Part shown: positions 49,896-63,001 of the stretch, one piece after another
Layout of the letters: the number at the start of each line of letters is the position of its first letter
Position numbering within the stretch: the first letter of the stretch is position 1
Assembly (NCBI GenBank): GCA_026008535.1
Contig: BRKX01000002.1
Span: forward strand, 72,375,380 to 72,439,379
Source of the DNA: Perilla frutescens
Taxonomy: Eukaryota; Streptophyta; Magnoliopsida; Lamiales; Lamiaceae
Reading direction: 5' to 3'
Length of the DNA stretch: 64,000 nt
The notes under the pieces: generated by a model
Database searches by the model: none
Told to the model about the DNA's origin: nothing
Seen by the model: the letters and a program-made list of their open reading frames with translations, nothing else
Position numbers and translations under genes: made by a program

Positions 49896-50279
49896 TTTTA
49901 CAATAATGACTCTTGAGTGGTTAGACGGTTATACCAAATTTAGTTACTTATTTTTACAAGAATAAATCGAATAAAAAAAAAGTTTGGGGTGTTCAGTTTA
50001 GATTTTTGTGATCCGTTAATTTGTATGGCTGAATTATAATTTGTGGAATGTGATTTAGGTTAATTTGTTGGCATATTTGTAAATTGAAATGAGTTATCAT
50101 GTTGTAGTAAATTATTAATCATTAATTACGTCATTTCTTATGAACTTGTACACATACTTCTCGGTTAATTACGACTCTGAATCATCTCTAAAGATCAGGA
50201 TCAGAGCATGTATATATGCCCACGGCAACTTCGATCTTGTTCAACATACTTCTAGGGTAGTAAATTATAAAAACCTAAA

Positions 50280-50283
<4 letters not shown>
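49896..50283. other. AT-rich intergenic DNA
   Basis: TTGAGTGGTT and TTATACCAAATTTAGTTA occur here and also just left of copy 2 (about 49273-49310). The element therefore inserted into an already duplicated site. Confidence 0.6.

Positions 50284-50327
<44 letters not shown>
50284..50327. repeat. (CT)n microsatellite
   Basis: About 22 CT units without a nearby gene start. Confidence 0.95.
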
Positions 50328-50329
<2 letters not shown>

Positions 50330-53300
50330 TCAAATTTATCTAATGCTGTACCAGACATATTTTTCACTCTTATATTTTATTATTGATTTTCAGGTAACAC
50401 TTTCATAATTTTATAACTTTTTTTATTTCTTTTATTGAGTTGGGAGAAAATAGTGGATCTCAATTCTGAAACCTCTCCATTTTACACCTGTCTCCAATGT
50501 TTTTAGTACTAATTGGTTCGTAATTGTTCGGCCGATGGATAGGGGCTGAATTTCAAAATATGGGCTCAATTTTATAGCCCAAAGCATAGAAATTGAAAAC
50601 AAAAAAAGTAGAGAAGAAAAACATTTCTCTCTGGTAAACCTGAATTGAAGCATTCAGTCTTATTCCGTTCCCCTAAATATGAATTGAATTGAAGTATTCC
50701 TTATTCAGTTCCAACTTTTGATCAACTAAAAAAAAACATATATTAGTCGAACATTCGTTCAATTCAAAACCGAGCCAACCCCCCTAAAAAATAGGGATTA
50801 ATTGTCATTTTAATCACCACATTTAATCCATTTTGAATTTTCGGCACTATTTTTAAAATATTTCAATAATAAGTCCAACTTTCAATCTGTACCACTTTTG
50901 CCGACTCCAATTTTTCTGGCACTGAACAACTAAAAGAATCAATTTTTATTTTTCTATTTTGTCGAGAAAATCCAATCCCAATTCCAAAGAAATACTTTCT
51001 AAAAAAAGTCCAACACAATACTAATCTGACTGGGGAACTGAAGGGGCCTATTAGTAATATAACTCATTCCCAGCCCAATTTAAAACGAAAAATCGTAGAC
51101 CAAAGTTCGATTGATTAATTCACCTAATTATTTAATTGGGCTTCATCCATTAATACATACTACAAGTTAAAAATATTTTGGCAGCCCTCAAAGGCAAACG
51201 AGTTCGATTCTTTCCTACTGTATTCTAATTTAATATTTTATATCATAATTAAATGCATACAAATTTCTTTTAAATCATTCAAGAATATCATATTACACGT
51301 GTACTATACCATATTAAAATGTTAGATTAAGAATTTGTAGAAAGTACACGTGTACGATTCAATTTCATTATTTATTTAAACTTACCCATCAAAGAAAATT
51401 TAATTATTTATTTAAGCAATAATTAATATGATCATCACTATGCGTCCAACATGTACTATATATATGCGAGTAAAAAGGTGACAATATTGCATCAGAAGAT
51501 CATAAACAAACAAGGATCGACATACGTACAAAATGTACAATACCCAGAAACGAGAAAGTAATAAAACCACTAAACTTAACTCGACGCTAATTAAATAAAC
51601 TGCAGGAGGCATGAGGGGATATATATATATATATATATATATCGATCGAGTTGGAGAAAAAAGAATTGAAGAAGAAGGAAAAAAAGACAGATTAGAGAAA
51701 GATTTGGATGTTATCTATTAAGGTGACCAACACAATATTATCGTACAGGAAAATGTTGAATTGTCGTAATCGGCGTGGTTTAATAGCAATGTGATTGGGG
51801 TTATATATCTAATTGATTATTAATTACATCGCAATTATGAATGCTTTTTTGGATTAAGACACGAGTTTAATCCAGAAAGCAATGTCTCTATCTATCCCCT
51901 GTTGGGGGGCAGATTTGTCTCGGGATTTATTCGATAATCTTTGTCATTTCCGAACACCTTTTTCATTATGGGTTTAATCAAGTTTTTGTATGTCTAATTG
52001 CACGACAATGTACGTAGCTAATTTCGCCTTCACGTCACCTTTTGTTCAGAGCTCGGATATAAAATTCATTAATTGTTTAATTAATTGCTGTGACCGACTG
52101 ATTTGATAATTATTTTATTTTATTTTACAAACTTTAATTTTCTCGGTGAAAGATTGATTATTTAAGAAATTATTAAAGAAAATGATGTCTTGTAATTAGA
52201 CTTGAGGAATTTCGTTTTGAATATAACGTTCAGTCGATTAATGTGTGTTGATTGCGAGACGTTAATGCACGTAGCTGATTGTGTTCGCGATCATATGTTA
52301 CGTTTTGAATTGTAGTGGAAGAAAATGAAATCGTTTGACAAAAGTGATTTGATATAGATTTATTTTATTTAAAATAAAAATTGTTCATCAATTAATGAAA
52401 GAAATATATACTACTATTGATTGAGAAAAAAAAAAGGTGTATTTGACTGAAGAAATTTTTAGTACTGAATACAACAGTTCAATATGGGGAAGATACAATG
52501 TTCCTGAATTTATCGTCGTGCCTTTAATATAGCTTGGTTTTGTATGGTAAAATTTGAAGATACTTTATTTTCTCTTTTTGTTTGAGTGGGAAAAAGTGAA
52601 AATATATACATTGAATAATATCGTGTCGTCTATGTATAACTACTTACTTGCTCCCATATAATTTTTTCCCAAGTAATTATTTATTATATATTATGCATAC
52701 TCATGAACTATATCCCTGCTAATTTTATATGTAGAATTGATAATGCAATGCATTTAATAAAAAAATATATATACCTTATTAAGTCGAAATGATTTTAAGA
52801 AAAATATGAAAAACAGTGAGCAATATATACGTGATATATTGTTTTAATTTTGAAATTGAATGAAAGCAATTAATCTGATGTTAAATTATCTTCAAATATA
52901 TGTTCCATATGTTTAATGGTAATTGAAAGGTGCAATTATTTAGCTTAGTAAACTTCATTGAGATAAAAAATGCAAACTTTCTACCAATCAATAACTTTGA
53001 TCTCTGAATTAATACATTAACAAAGAAAAAAAAATACATTGGAAGAATAGTACATGCATATAATTATATTAATGAAACTCATAATTAAATTCTATGAACA
53101 TCTAGAGATATGTAGGAGTTTAATTGGCAACGTACGTACGCGGACGATAGTGTAAATTTATTTAATACATCGTAACTAGTTACAACATTGCATCCATCTA
53201 AATGGACTCCATCAATAATATATCAATATCTCGATCCCAATATTCTCCAATACTAATTAACATATATATGATATATAATAATAATTAAAAGGTGCAACCC

Positions 53301-53393
53301 AAAGCCACATCCTCTATATTTAATTTATAAGATATATATTGAAAAAACGATCGACGTAACAATTAATTATTACATATATATATAATAAATGAC
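50328..53393. other. AT-rich intergenic DNA
   Basis: No gene is supported. An (AT)n tract lies at about 51619-51642. The last part is the 3' flank of the PRE-type gene. Confidence 0.55.
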
Positions 53394-54262
53394 TTAGATT
53401 AAACTCCTAATTATTGCAGCCTCTGGACTATCAGCATCTATCGAAGACAGAAGCTGCGATAGCCTCTCACTCAAATCATCCACCTCTTTGTGCAAATTTC
53501 TGATGTAGTTGCAAGTCTCTTGAAGCACCTTATTTGCAGAAGCCTGCACTCCAGTAAATTCAATTCATTTTCCAAAATATTTAATTTGTTAGTTGATTAA
53601 TACACATGCATTATATATATACTGATGCATGCAGCATATATATTATATTTATATATATGAAGAAATTAAAATGTTGCGGGGAACTTTTCTTTTAATTTTT
53701 TTTAATTTTTTTATAATAAATATATATTAATTATGCCGCGACAATATACATGCAAATGGGCTTATGAGACACATGTAGGCGCAGCACGTTACTAATGTCT
53801 GGAATTGAACAAGTCAAAAAAAAAAAAAGACCTAAGTTGTGGAAATTTGATGGTAGTGTGCATTTAAGCACTTTTTGCCTCTTTATGGGTCGGATAACAG
53901 TGACTTCCTTCGATGAGGAGAGAATTTAATGAGTTATTGACTACCACTCAGTCTCACACCTTCACCAACAAATATTCATATTCATTATTCAACTCGATCT
54001 ACCTATAGATATATAATATATCAAACTAGCTACATTATATATGCATTAATAAAATTACTTAAACATGTATATATAGATACATACATACAACAAGGTAGAA
54101 GATGATCGTCTGTGAGAAGTGTAGGTAGGTACGTACCTTGTTGGAGCGGCGGCTGTTGCGAATCTCAGGGAGGAGTTGGTGCAGTTTGGAAACGAGATCA
54201 ATGATCTGATCATCTGTGATTCTCGAAGAGTTCGATGACTGTCTTGATCTTCTTCCAGACAT
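53394..54262 (-). CDS. PRE/BNQ-type atypical HLH protein
   Basis: Two exons: 54262-54137 and 53543-53394 (TAA). The total is 276 nt, giving 91 aa. The start MSGRRSRQSS is the family start. An ATG 9 bp upstream (54271) is in frame and possible. The protein reads helix-loop-helix: ITDDQIIDLVSKLHQLLPEI, then KVLQETCNYIRNLHKEVDDL, ending DSPEAAIIRSLI. The basic DNA-binding region is absent, so it acts by pairing with other bHLH proteins. Arabidopsis PRE1-6 (for example PRE1/BNQ1) sequester growth inhibitors such as IBH1 and so promote cell elongation under gibberellin, brassinosteroid and light control. Length and exon structure match the family. The 593-bp intron interrupts the region before helix 1 ends. 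Confidence 0.95.
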
Positions 54263-54409
54263 ATTGTTCAAATTAATTAACTACAAATATGTCGGAATTA
54301 ATTCCCAGAGTTATACTTATAATGCAACAAAAACTGTGTTTGTGTGGGAGCTTTGCTGAGCTCAGAGAAAAGTTGTAGCAGTAAGAAAGGAAGCAAAAGA
54401 GAAGAAGGG

Positions 54410-54450
<41 letters not shown>

Positions 54451-54603
54451 CTAGAGAGAGAGAGGGAGGGAGGGAGAGAGTAGTGGAATTGGGCAGATAT
54501 AGAGCAGCTAGATGCTATATAGGAGGGGGGAGGATAAGAAAATGATATGTAATGAGAGGGTTATAAAGTGGGATGGACCACGATAGAAACAGATTGCTGA
54601 GGG

Positions 54604-54674
<71 letters not shown>

Positions 54675-54680
54675 AGGGAA
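54263..54680 (-). promoter_or_regulatory. Promoter and leader of the PRE-type gene with two microsatellites
   Basis: On the gene strand, a long (TC)n tract (54672-54606, about 33 units) lies about 350 bp upstream. An (AT)n tract (54446-54414, about 16 units) lies about 150-180 bp upstream of the ATG, and a TC/CCCT-rich stretch lies between them. The AT tract could serve as a TATA region, but this is not shown. Confidence 0.5.
54606..54672. repeat. (GA)n microsatellite
   Basis: About 33 uninterrupted GA units. The frames reading through it give only Arg-Glu or Leu-Ser runs and are not genes. Confidence 0.98.
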
Positions 54681-55181
54681 GAAAGTGATGTTGGATGGGA
54701 AGAAGACAATTGCATTGGAGAAAAGCAGTGGTGTAGGGCTTTTTATTTATTTTTAGATTAGAAAGAAAAAATATATATAAATTAATTGGAAACTTAATTA
54801 AGTTCTTTCATTATTTTTTTTTGAGTAAACACACAGAAATTGAATTGCTCTGTTTCACAGGGGAAATAAATGTAAATTTTGGTTTGGAAATTATTTTTGG
54901 GTGGCATTATTGATCTAATAATAATATTGTTCGGCAATGCTGGTTATAATTCTATGTAATTTTAGGACAAAACTGCTGAAAATCGAGGGTTGCTTAGTGA
55001 AATTAAATTTCTAAAAATGAAATTAAATTTCTAAAAATGATTTGGAAATTTTATATTTGTTTGAATGATACCGAATTATTATAATGTGGATTAATAGTAA
55101 AGAACTAATTAATTTTGAACGTATCCAGGTTTTACTTTAAATTAATACAAAAAAAAAAACATTCAGTTTACTTAGTTTACG

Positions 55182-55253
<72 letters not shown>
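55182..55253. repeat. (TTA)n microsatellite
   Basis: About 24 units. The poly-Tyr frame across it is an artefact. Confidence 0.97.
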
Positions 55254-55831
55254 GGAGTTATTGGATATTTTTTTTAAAAAAATATGAAGCATTTCGATTA
55301 TGATTTATATTTATTATGGTATTTTTTACATATTAATGAATGTCAAAATATTATTTGGTAAATATTTTAATTAATTCAAATTCTAACTTTTAAGTTTTTG
55401 CGTTTAAATAATTTTATTTTATTTTTAGATGTTGAATGATTTTATCTTAATTTTTAGATTTAGTAAATAAAAGAAATGAAAAAGGCAGCATGTAGATTTT
55501 CATACACACAGTGCATTAAATTTTATTCTCAGCATTAAAATTCAAAAGAAAAATATCAAATAATCGGTTGTGGTGTAGAATTGTCAGATTGACTAGCACA
55601 TATGATGGCCTTCATTAATTACGTTCAATTTACAGCAAAAATATTTGAATTTTGACGCATTTTATATCATGAAATTTCACAAAATGATCAAAACATAAGG
55701 CGCCATAATTGCTAAAAGATAATGGTGTTATTTGACCATACTCACCACTATGTTACAAGACAAATTGACTGTCATATTTTATTTTAGTAGTATATATGCA
55801 TCGTGTATAAAGTTGATAAAGAACATTTACT

Positions 55832-55834
<3 letters not shown>

Positions 55835-55890
<56 letters not shown>
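55835..55890. repeat. (AT)n microsatellite
   Basis: About 28 AT units. Confidence 0.97.
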
Positions 55891-55894
<4 letters not shown>

Positions 55895-58559
55895 AACAAA
55901 CTAAAAAAAACAATAGCATTAGTTAACATGCACTCGGCGTGAATTGGTGAAATAAAACACATTAAAATTAATTAAGAATCACGACTTCTGAAAAGCGAAG
56001 CAATAATGCAATTACTTTTGTGAACACCATAAAAATTAAGAGAAATCATTATTATGAAATCTACAATTGATAAAATAAATCTATAATCTTGGTTTAATTT
56101 TGGGAAAAAAAGGATGTGATTTTGTCGCCATTCCTCACAACCAACAGGTTTATAATTATAATAATGAATGGATAATTAAATAGGTTTCAATATCTTATAT
56201 TATTGTACCTAAATTGCAATTATATCTCATACTATTCGATACGACTTTTCAATACCCACACTATTGACAAACTATCCAAAACTATTATTGGATGTATATT
56301 TCAGCACCTGAAAATGACGCACCATAAATTTTTGAGTAGTTTTTCAATATGTAATTTGGGTATTAAAATATCATGTCATTTTATAGGTGTTATGTTTCAC
56401 TAACAAAAGAATTCGTATTCAGGTGATGGGAAATTTAGCTATGAGGATAGTTTTTACTTTTTAGTAGTTTTTTAGTAATTTGGGTATTGAGATTACATTT
56501 TGAATAATATACTATAGAGTTGCAGTTTTTGCAATAGAATGAGATATTAATGTCTATTTACCCATATAAATAAGTCTAATTACCTCTAAATAAAAATAAA
56601 GACATATATTCATATAAAATAATCTTATTAATCTATACACGCATCACATATATATATATATATGACAGAATATAATATAATATCATTACATTTGTAACAG
56701 ATATATATCAGATTGCATCATGCGGAATATTTAAAGCATTAATGTTTAAAATGCGAGTCGGATGTCACCCTAGTTTTAGACCAAAATCAATGTGATTTTT
56801 ATATATTTGGATTAATAAATAATTAATATACATCATAAGTCATACTGACAATTACTAGTTGATCACTAGCTAGCTAGCTGTGGAATAAGCGCGAGCTAGT
56901 TATATGTTTTGAATTTTGGTACAGACACCATCTCAATATTAATGTAATCAAATTTAATATTGGATAATAATTATAAGCACAATCAATTAAAGATCATATT
57001 TTATTTTTTATTAACAACCACAACAACGAGAACAATATATAATAATTATTAAACATGTCGTTTTTAAATTATTTGACAATGGAGATGAATTTGAGTGAGT
57101 AGGTGCAATTAAATAATTAATACATAAAAATCCATCAAGCGAAATTCTCCCATCATAAAATCATTAATTGGTTGACACGTTATACAAATCAAAATAAAAC
57201 AACTCTAAAGAACAATATTTCTCGAAACAATTAATTAATAAATACTAATTGAAGCACATTGGAATGCAAGTTGATCATTGTGGAAGTCTAATTAAGTAGT
57301 GTGTGTATGTATATATATATATATATATCGTACACAAATGACCTTTTTAATTAAATTAATTTAGTGATGTTGATGTGGGTCTATAATATCTCAACTTGGC
57401 TTAAAAAGTTAATGTAGTGTGTTAGTTATTGTACTAACAAAGTGGGCCTTCATGTGCATGTCTCAATATACAAGACCATGTGATCATTGGACACTTATCA
57501 CCTATTATTAACTATCTATCAATGCAATCTTGTGACACACACACACACACACTCATATATGTGTGTGTATATATATTTTAGATTATTACACATCCCAATC
57601 GAGAAGTCTCCATCTTCTCCTATAAAATAATGTTTTATTTAGTATTTCATTACAAAGTTAATTGCCAAAATAGTTTGAAGTTTTTACGAATTTGCAAATT
57701 GACACGTCGGCAATTAAAACAAAAGGATATATATATTTTTTTGTGTAATTTTTGCGGTTTGAATTATCAGCAAAAGGGTAGATTTCACCGTGTATTTTCA
57801 TTTATAGAATGGAAGTCCTCATGCATAACTCTCATTTTCTAGAATTTTATATATCATTAACGTTAGTCCGTTTACCTCTTCTAAATCTTAATATATAATT
57901 GTATTTCATTGTACTATTTAAAAATGGATCGAATTATAATCCTTAAACTTTATTTTATGAACATTACTTTTTAAACCCAATTAATCCAGCAATATATATA
58001 GTTAAAATATTTTACGAAAAAAAAAAAAAGGCAATTAAAATCATTTCGAAAGAGTACAAAACTTATATAATGAAAATGGGGTAAGATTGACGCAAAATGA
58101 GAGTATTGGGGGTGAAGTGATTCGATTTAACGAATTAAGGGATAAAATGAATGAACTATTTTCGCGGTCGACTGAAATTGCAAAATGAAAAAGAAGATTT
58201 TCTTTAATTATAACAAAAAAAAAGTAATCTAAAATTGCACAAACCACAAATTATACCCTTTTTTTCTTGGCATTTATTAAACCATCATATATATGTCACA
58301 TATGACGTAATTACTATCTATGGTTAATGGTAATCGAATTATATGTTTCTTCAAGTTCTTGATCTATTTCCCGCCGGAAGTTTAATTAGCTGGTACTATA
58401 AACCTTAGGTTTTGAATGTTTTTTTCTTTTTCTTTCTCTTTTTTTTTTGCACTGTTTTATTTTATTTCTTAGAGACACTCGTATGTGTGTGTAATAGGTA
58501 ATATATATATTGCACGACTTCCATGCACCAACCTCTCCCCACTCTTATTTACATCCTCA

Positions 58560-59060
58560 TTTCAGACGGTTTTTTGTCGATTTTTTTAATTATTTTTTTA
58601 GTTTATGTTTTCTTTTTTTTTTTTGTTTCCCAAAAAAATTATATTCTAAAATAAAATTAATGAACCCTAAAATTAAAATGAATTGATTTAATTTGTTTGA
58701 AATAAATATAAATTTATACCCTAAAAAAACACAAAATAAACCTCTAAGAAAATCCTAAAAAATAAAAAATGAACTCCTAAAAAACCCTAAAAAACACAAA
58801 ATAAACCCCTAACAAAACCCAAAATAAACCCCTAAAAAAACCGTGAACTATTAAACTCTAAAAATTAATTGTAATGGAAGAAAAATCACAATTTAAACTA
58901 AATAAACTAGTGTAAGATAACTTCCAGATGCCTTACTTTTTAATGATGCAGGTGATACTATTTTGAGTGCACTTTTTAGTGTTGCTGTTGATATCAATTT
59001 TTCCAGATTTTTTTTGCGGGTTAACCCGCGTTTTGATCCAACCCGTTTGAAATAGTGCCA
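58560..59060. mobile_element. Degraded third copy of the A/C-minisatellite element
   Basis: Shared blocks: CAGACGG then a T-rich stretch (as in copy 1), TGAACCCTAAAATTAAAATG then TTTAATTTGTTTGAAAT (as in copy 2), several AACCCCTAA units with AAAAAACACAAAATAAAC, and a later GATACTATTTT with TTTTAGTGTTG. The CCTGTGCA ends are not recognisable. Confidence 0.65.
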
Positions 59061-60475
59061 TTTACACATAGTGCATGTAAGTGTTTGTGATATATGTGTA
59101 TGTATATATATATATATATATAGTGGTTAAAATAAAAATCATCCCCATGTAAATACTATGAACTAATCTGAGTCACCCAATCATTTAATCTTTATGCTCA
59201 AGATTGATCTCAAATAAATAGAATAAAAGTCTCTAGAATATCGAATCTCATATTTTATAGAATTTCATATCTTGATGCCATGTGTGTCTCCTTCTGTTCG
59301 CACAATTTTCATGCCTAACAAAGATTGTGCCTCTAATTTTTATTTTTATTTTTATATATATAGGATTTGTTCATATGTGCACTATATACTAAGAACTAAT
59401 CCTAACTCTTAGATCTTAACATTAAAGGCTGAGATGAAATGTTTTATTTTATGTCTTCACCTTTTTTTTAGTTTAGTTGGATTTTTAAGGTTTAAGTGTT
59501 TATTTAACATAATTTTATTGCCTTTTGTTGTATTTGAGTGCACATTGTTTAATATTTTATTTTTTTGAGTTGGAAATGGAGGAACGGAAGATCAACCCCG
59601 GTCTCTCACACATTTATTATTTTTTTTTATTATTTTCATATGTTATATTTGATGCTTAGTTTGTTTTGCTTTAGTGCTAAATACATGATCTATTATGTAT
59701 TATTATTTTTGCATGTTACCTTTGTTGCTTGTTTTGTTTTCTTTTGGTGATAATGTTCCTATTAAATGTGTATTCCACAAATTAAATCTCAACAGTAATC
59801 AATCCAAAATTAAAAGTTATGATTAATTCCTAATTCTCACGAGAGTTGATTCACAAACATAAACACACACACGATGTTGTGTTTTTTCATGGATTTGAGG
59901 TGTGGATAGGGAAGTGAATTAAAACCCTTAGTAAAATTCACAATTTTTTTCTAAAGCCCCGTCATATGCATGGATTTTAGATCTATATATAGATTTAAAT
60001 ATTTGGAGTTTTAGTTCATTTTGTATAAATATTGATATTCATGGTAAAACTTGGTCATATCAAAGCTTACGTCTCCTTATTGTCACATATTTAAGTCGTT
60101 AGCTCTCTCTCACAGGCATCCTACACATTACACACACTACACGTACTTCTCACACAACTACACAACACGCTTATTACTAATGCCGATCCAGAAATTGTGT
60201 TAAGAGGCCCAAGTTACAACTTACAACTTATAACTAAAATAAAATAATGAGAATAATAAGTTGATAACTATTGCCCTTTTCTTATTTTAAAATTTGCACA
60301 CCCCCAAAATATCCAAAGTATCTAAGGCCATCAATAACGGATGTCAATTCTGCCCGAAATTGATGGATTGATCTAAATAAATAGAGAAAAAAATAGGATT
60401 AGGACAAGAAAATTATAGTCTAATAGGAATCTAGCTTGATCGTTCAATAGAATTAGCATGAAACTAAGTGGATTA
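59061..60475. other. AT-rich intergenic DNA
   Basis: No gene is supported. (AT)n at about 59103-59121. Confidence 0.55.
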
Positions 60476-61575
60476 GAGCATCTCCAACCATTAACTCTTC
60501 ATCTACCTCTATTGTAGAGGACAATGTAGTGTTGAGCAAAAACATCTCCAATCATTAACTCTACATTTCACTCTACAATGGAATAATCCATTTTTATACT
60601 CTCTAATATTGATTTTTTTAATCTAATTAGTGTGTAGCATATATATTTTCAAATATATTTACGTTTAGTATTATTTGATAATAATAAAAATAATATAATT
60701 TAAACTAATTTACAAAATTAAATTTTATTTGAGCATAAAACCAACATTTAATAATATAAAAGAACAATTAAATTATAAAAAGAACTAACATTAACAAAGG
60801 CATAAATTATATTTTATTGTAATTTTATTTTAATGTAATGTATTTTATGTTATTTTTAAGGTTAATTGCCTTAAAAATCATTAACTTTGAACTTAGTTGC
60901 AAATTTAACATGAAATTTAAAAGTATGCAATTAAAAGACCAACTTTGAATTTGTGTGTTATTCAACATCCTCAAATTTTTATATAACAAATTGACCTCTA
61001 AACTGCTCAATTGGAGGATTGGCTTAGCTTGTTGCGAACTACTATTCTTCATTTGCCTTAGTTATGTGTGTGGGTTGTGTTGGTGAAATCCGATAATCGA
61101 TTGGCTTTAGAAAGGCGGCTTTCCCCTCTTAATGAGTTGATCATGGTACGATTTGTTCGTCTCTTCGAACCCGTCATGATTTGACCATTAATTTTTGAAA
61201 TCAACGTCAAAATGACCACAATTGTATGTTGTTATAATTTATTTATTTATTAATTTTTTATGATTGCATTATGATTTTTTATTATATTAATTGAAATTAA
61301 ACATAATATTAAACCTAAAAATAACATAATTTATATTATCAATATATTAATAAAAACTAAAGAAGGAAATTAGTGTAATAAAACAAAAAAGAAAAAAAAT
61401 AATACAAATGTAAAAGAAAAAAAAGAAAAAAAAAGTACAGGGTAAATAGTACCCATTTACATGTAACGGGGTACTATTCACCCTTTAAAAACATATAGAG
61501 GTGACGGACCATTGGATTATGTTTTTGGCAAAAAGGGGAGGCAACCGCTAAGGTAGTGGCCGTTTGGAGTTGCCC
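60476..61575. mobile_element. Harbinger-like TIR element, about 1.1 kb, non-autonomous
   Basis: The left end reads GAGCATCTCCAACCATTAAC. The right end, read inwards, reads GGGCAACTCCAAACGGCC. TTA flanks both ends (60473-60475 and 61576-61578). A second internal copy of the left end (ACATCTCCAATCATTAACTC) lies at about 60541-60560. No transposase is encoded. Confidence 0.65.
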
Positions 61576-62382
61576 TTAGTACGAATAGCAGAATAGCCCA
61601 ATTTTTCATAGTTTAATTTTGATTAAATATTAAAAGCTTTATGTTTGAACAAGTTGGCCCCGTTGATATCTTTTTCATTATAATAAATAAAATATTATAA
61701 ATATTAATATAAAATTACGGCAAAAATCTTATAGTTCCGAAATTCAGCTCAACTAAAAACAATATATAAAATTCAAATAATCAAAATACTTAAAATGTCT
61801 TCTATAGTTCTATGTAGTAAAAATGGTAAAAAAAATAATCAGAAATGCATTATCGGCTCGTGTGGTATGCACAAGTGATATTTTATAGAAAAATAAAGGT
61901 TTTTGCAGAATTCACAATAAGTCAATAACAAGAAGGGTTTAATTATGGCATTTATTAAATATGGGGATTGATTTTTTTTTTTTTCAGGAAAATATGAAAG
62001 GAATTCCTTGCATTTTTCCCTCAAATAAAATAGAAACTTGTAGCGTATGCAACATGGCAATGTTGAAAAAAATAATCTTTGAAATAGTTGTGACAATATT
62101 GTCAAGTGATCACATGATACTCACATGAGGGTAGTCGCTTCCAAAGTAGGATATATTACTTCCATTTTTTTTTTAAAAAAAAAAAATATAGTCTCCAACA
62201 AATTAAATAAAATAATAGAATTAAATTAAATTAAATGTAACAAATACAGATGAATGGGTAGACCAAAGGCTAGTCCCTCAATTAATTGCTTTCCTCCTTG
62301 TTAGAGACATAACCACGAGAGAATGGCAAATTTCATTGTCAAAAATCATGTCACATGCCTTTCCAACCCACTCACCAGGCGA

Positions 62383-62390
62383 CACGTGGC
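62383..62390. promoter_or_regulatory. G-box / ABRE-type site
   Basis: CACGTGGC, the ACGTGGC core of abscisic-acid response elements, sits in a less AT-rich patch that resembles promoter DNA. No gene is visible within the window for it to control. Confidence 0.4.
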
Positions 62391-62936
62391 AGTGAGGTCG
62401 TATTATTTAGGAAGTAGATTTTCTATAAGAGGCAACAGATTTTAATAACCATGCTTCTGTCGACCCCTTACTCACATGTCAGATCCAATTCTCCTGTGGC
62501 CCCCACCTCCCCCCTGGGCCCCCCGCCCCGTAATTCCTTTTCCTTCCTACTTGCCCCCCTCATTCATTTCTTTTTACTATTCACTTGATTTGAGTTGAGT
62601 CGGGCCCTGAACATATACATTTATTTAAATGAGTGTTAAAAATTATTTTTGAGTTTGTTTTATTATTTATTGAGTTGAACTCAAATAAATTTTAATGAAT
62701 TAAATTTGAGTAATTTAATATTTTTATAGTTGTTATATTTTTACTTTTTGAGCATTAGTTCAAACCAAGATTTATATCTTATCAAATGCAAAATACTATT
62801 TAAGCTAATTTGATATGCTTATCGAATGGAGTTCAAATAAACTTTAATGAACAAATACGTACAGAATTATTTTGAATTATTTTGTTTGATTTTCTGTCTC
62901 TACTCATCACACACACACACACACGTAATCTTACCA

Positions 62937-62937
<1 letters not shown>

Positions 62938-62998
<61 letters not shown>
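62938..62998. repeat. (ATT)n microsatellite
   Basis: About 20 units. Confidence 0.97.

Positions 62999-63001
<3 letters not shown>

Larger units (their letters stand above)
54681..58559. other. AT-rich intergenic DNA with microsatellites
   Basis: No gene is supported. It contains (TTA)n at 55182-55253 and (AT)n at 55835-55890. Smaller AT and AC runs lie at about 57310-57328 and 57535-57552. Confidence 0.55.

Noticed and set aside
54515..54761. Leu-Ser and Arg-Glu repeat open frames
   Set aside because: Translations of the (GA)n microsatellite.
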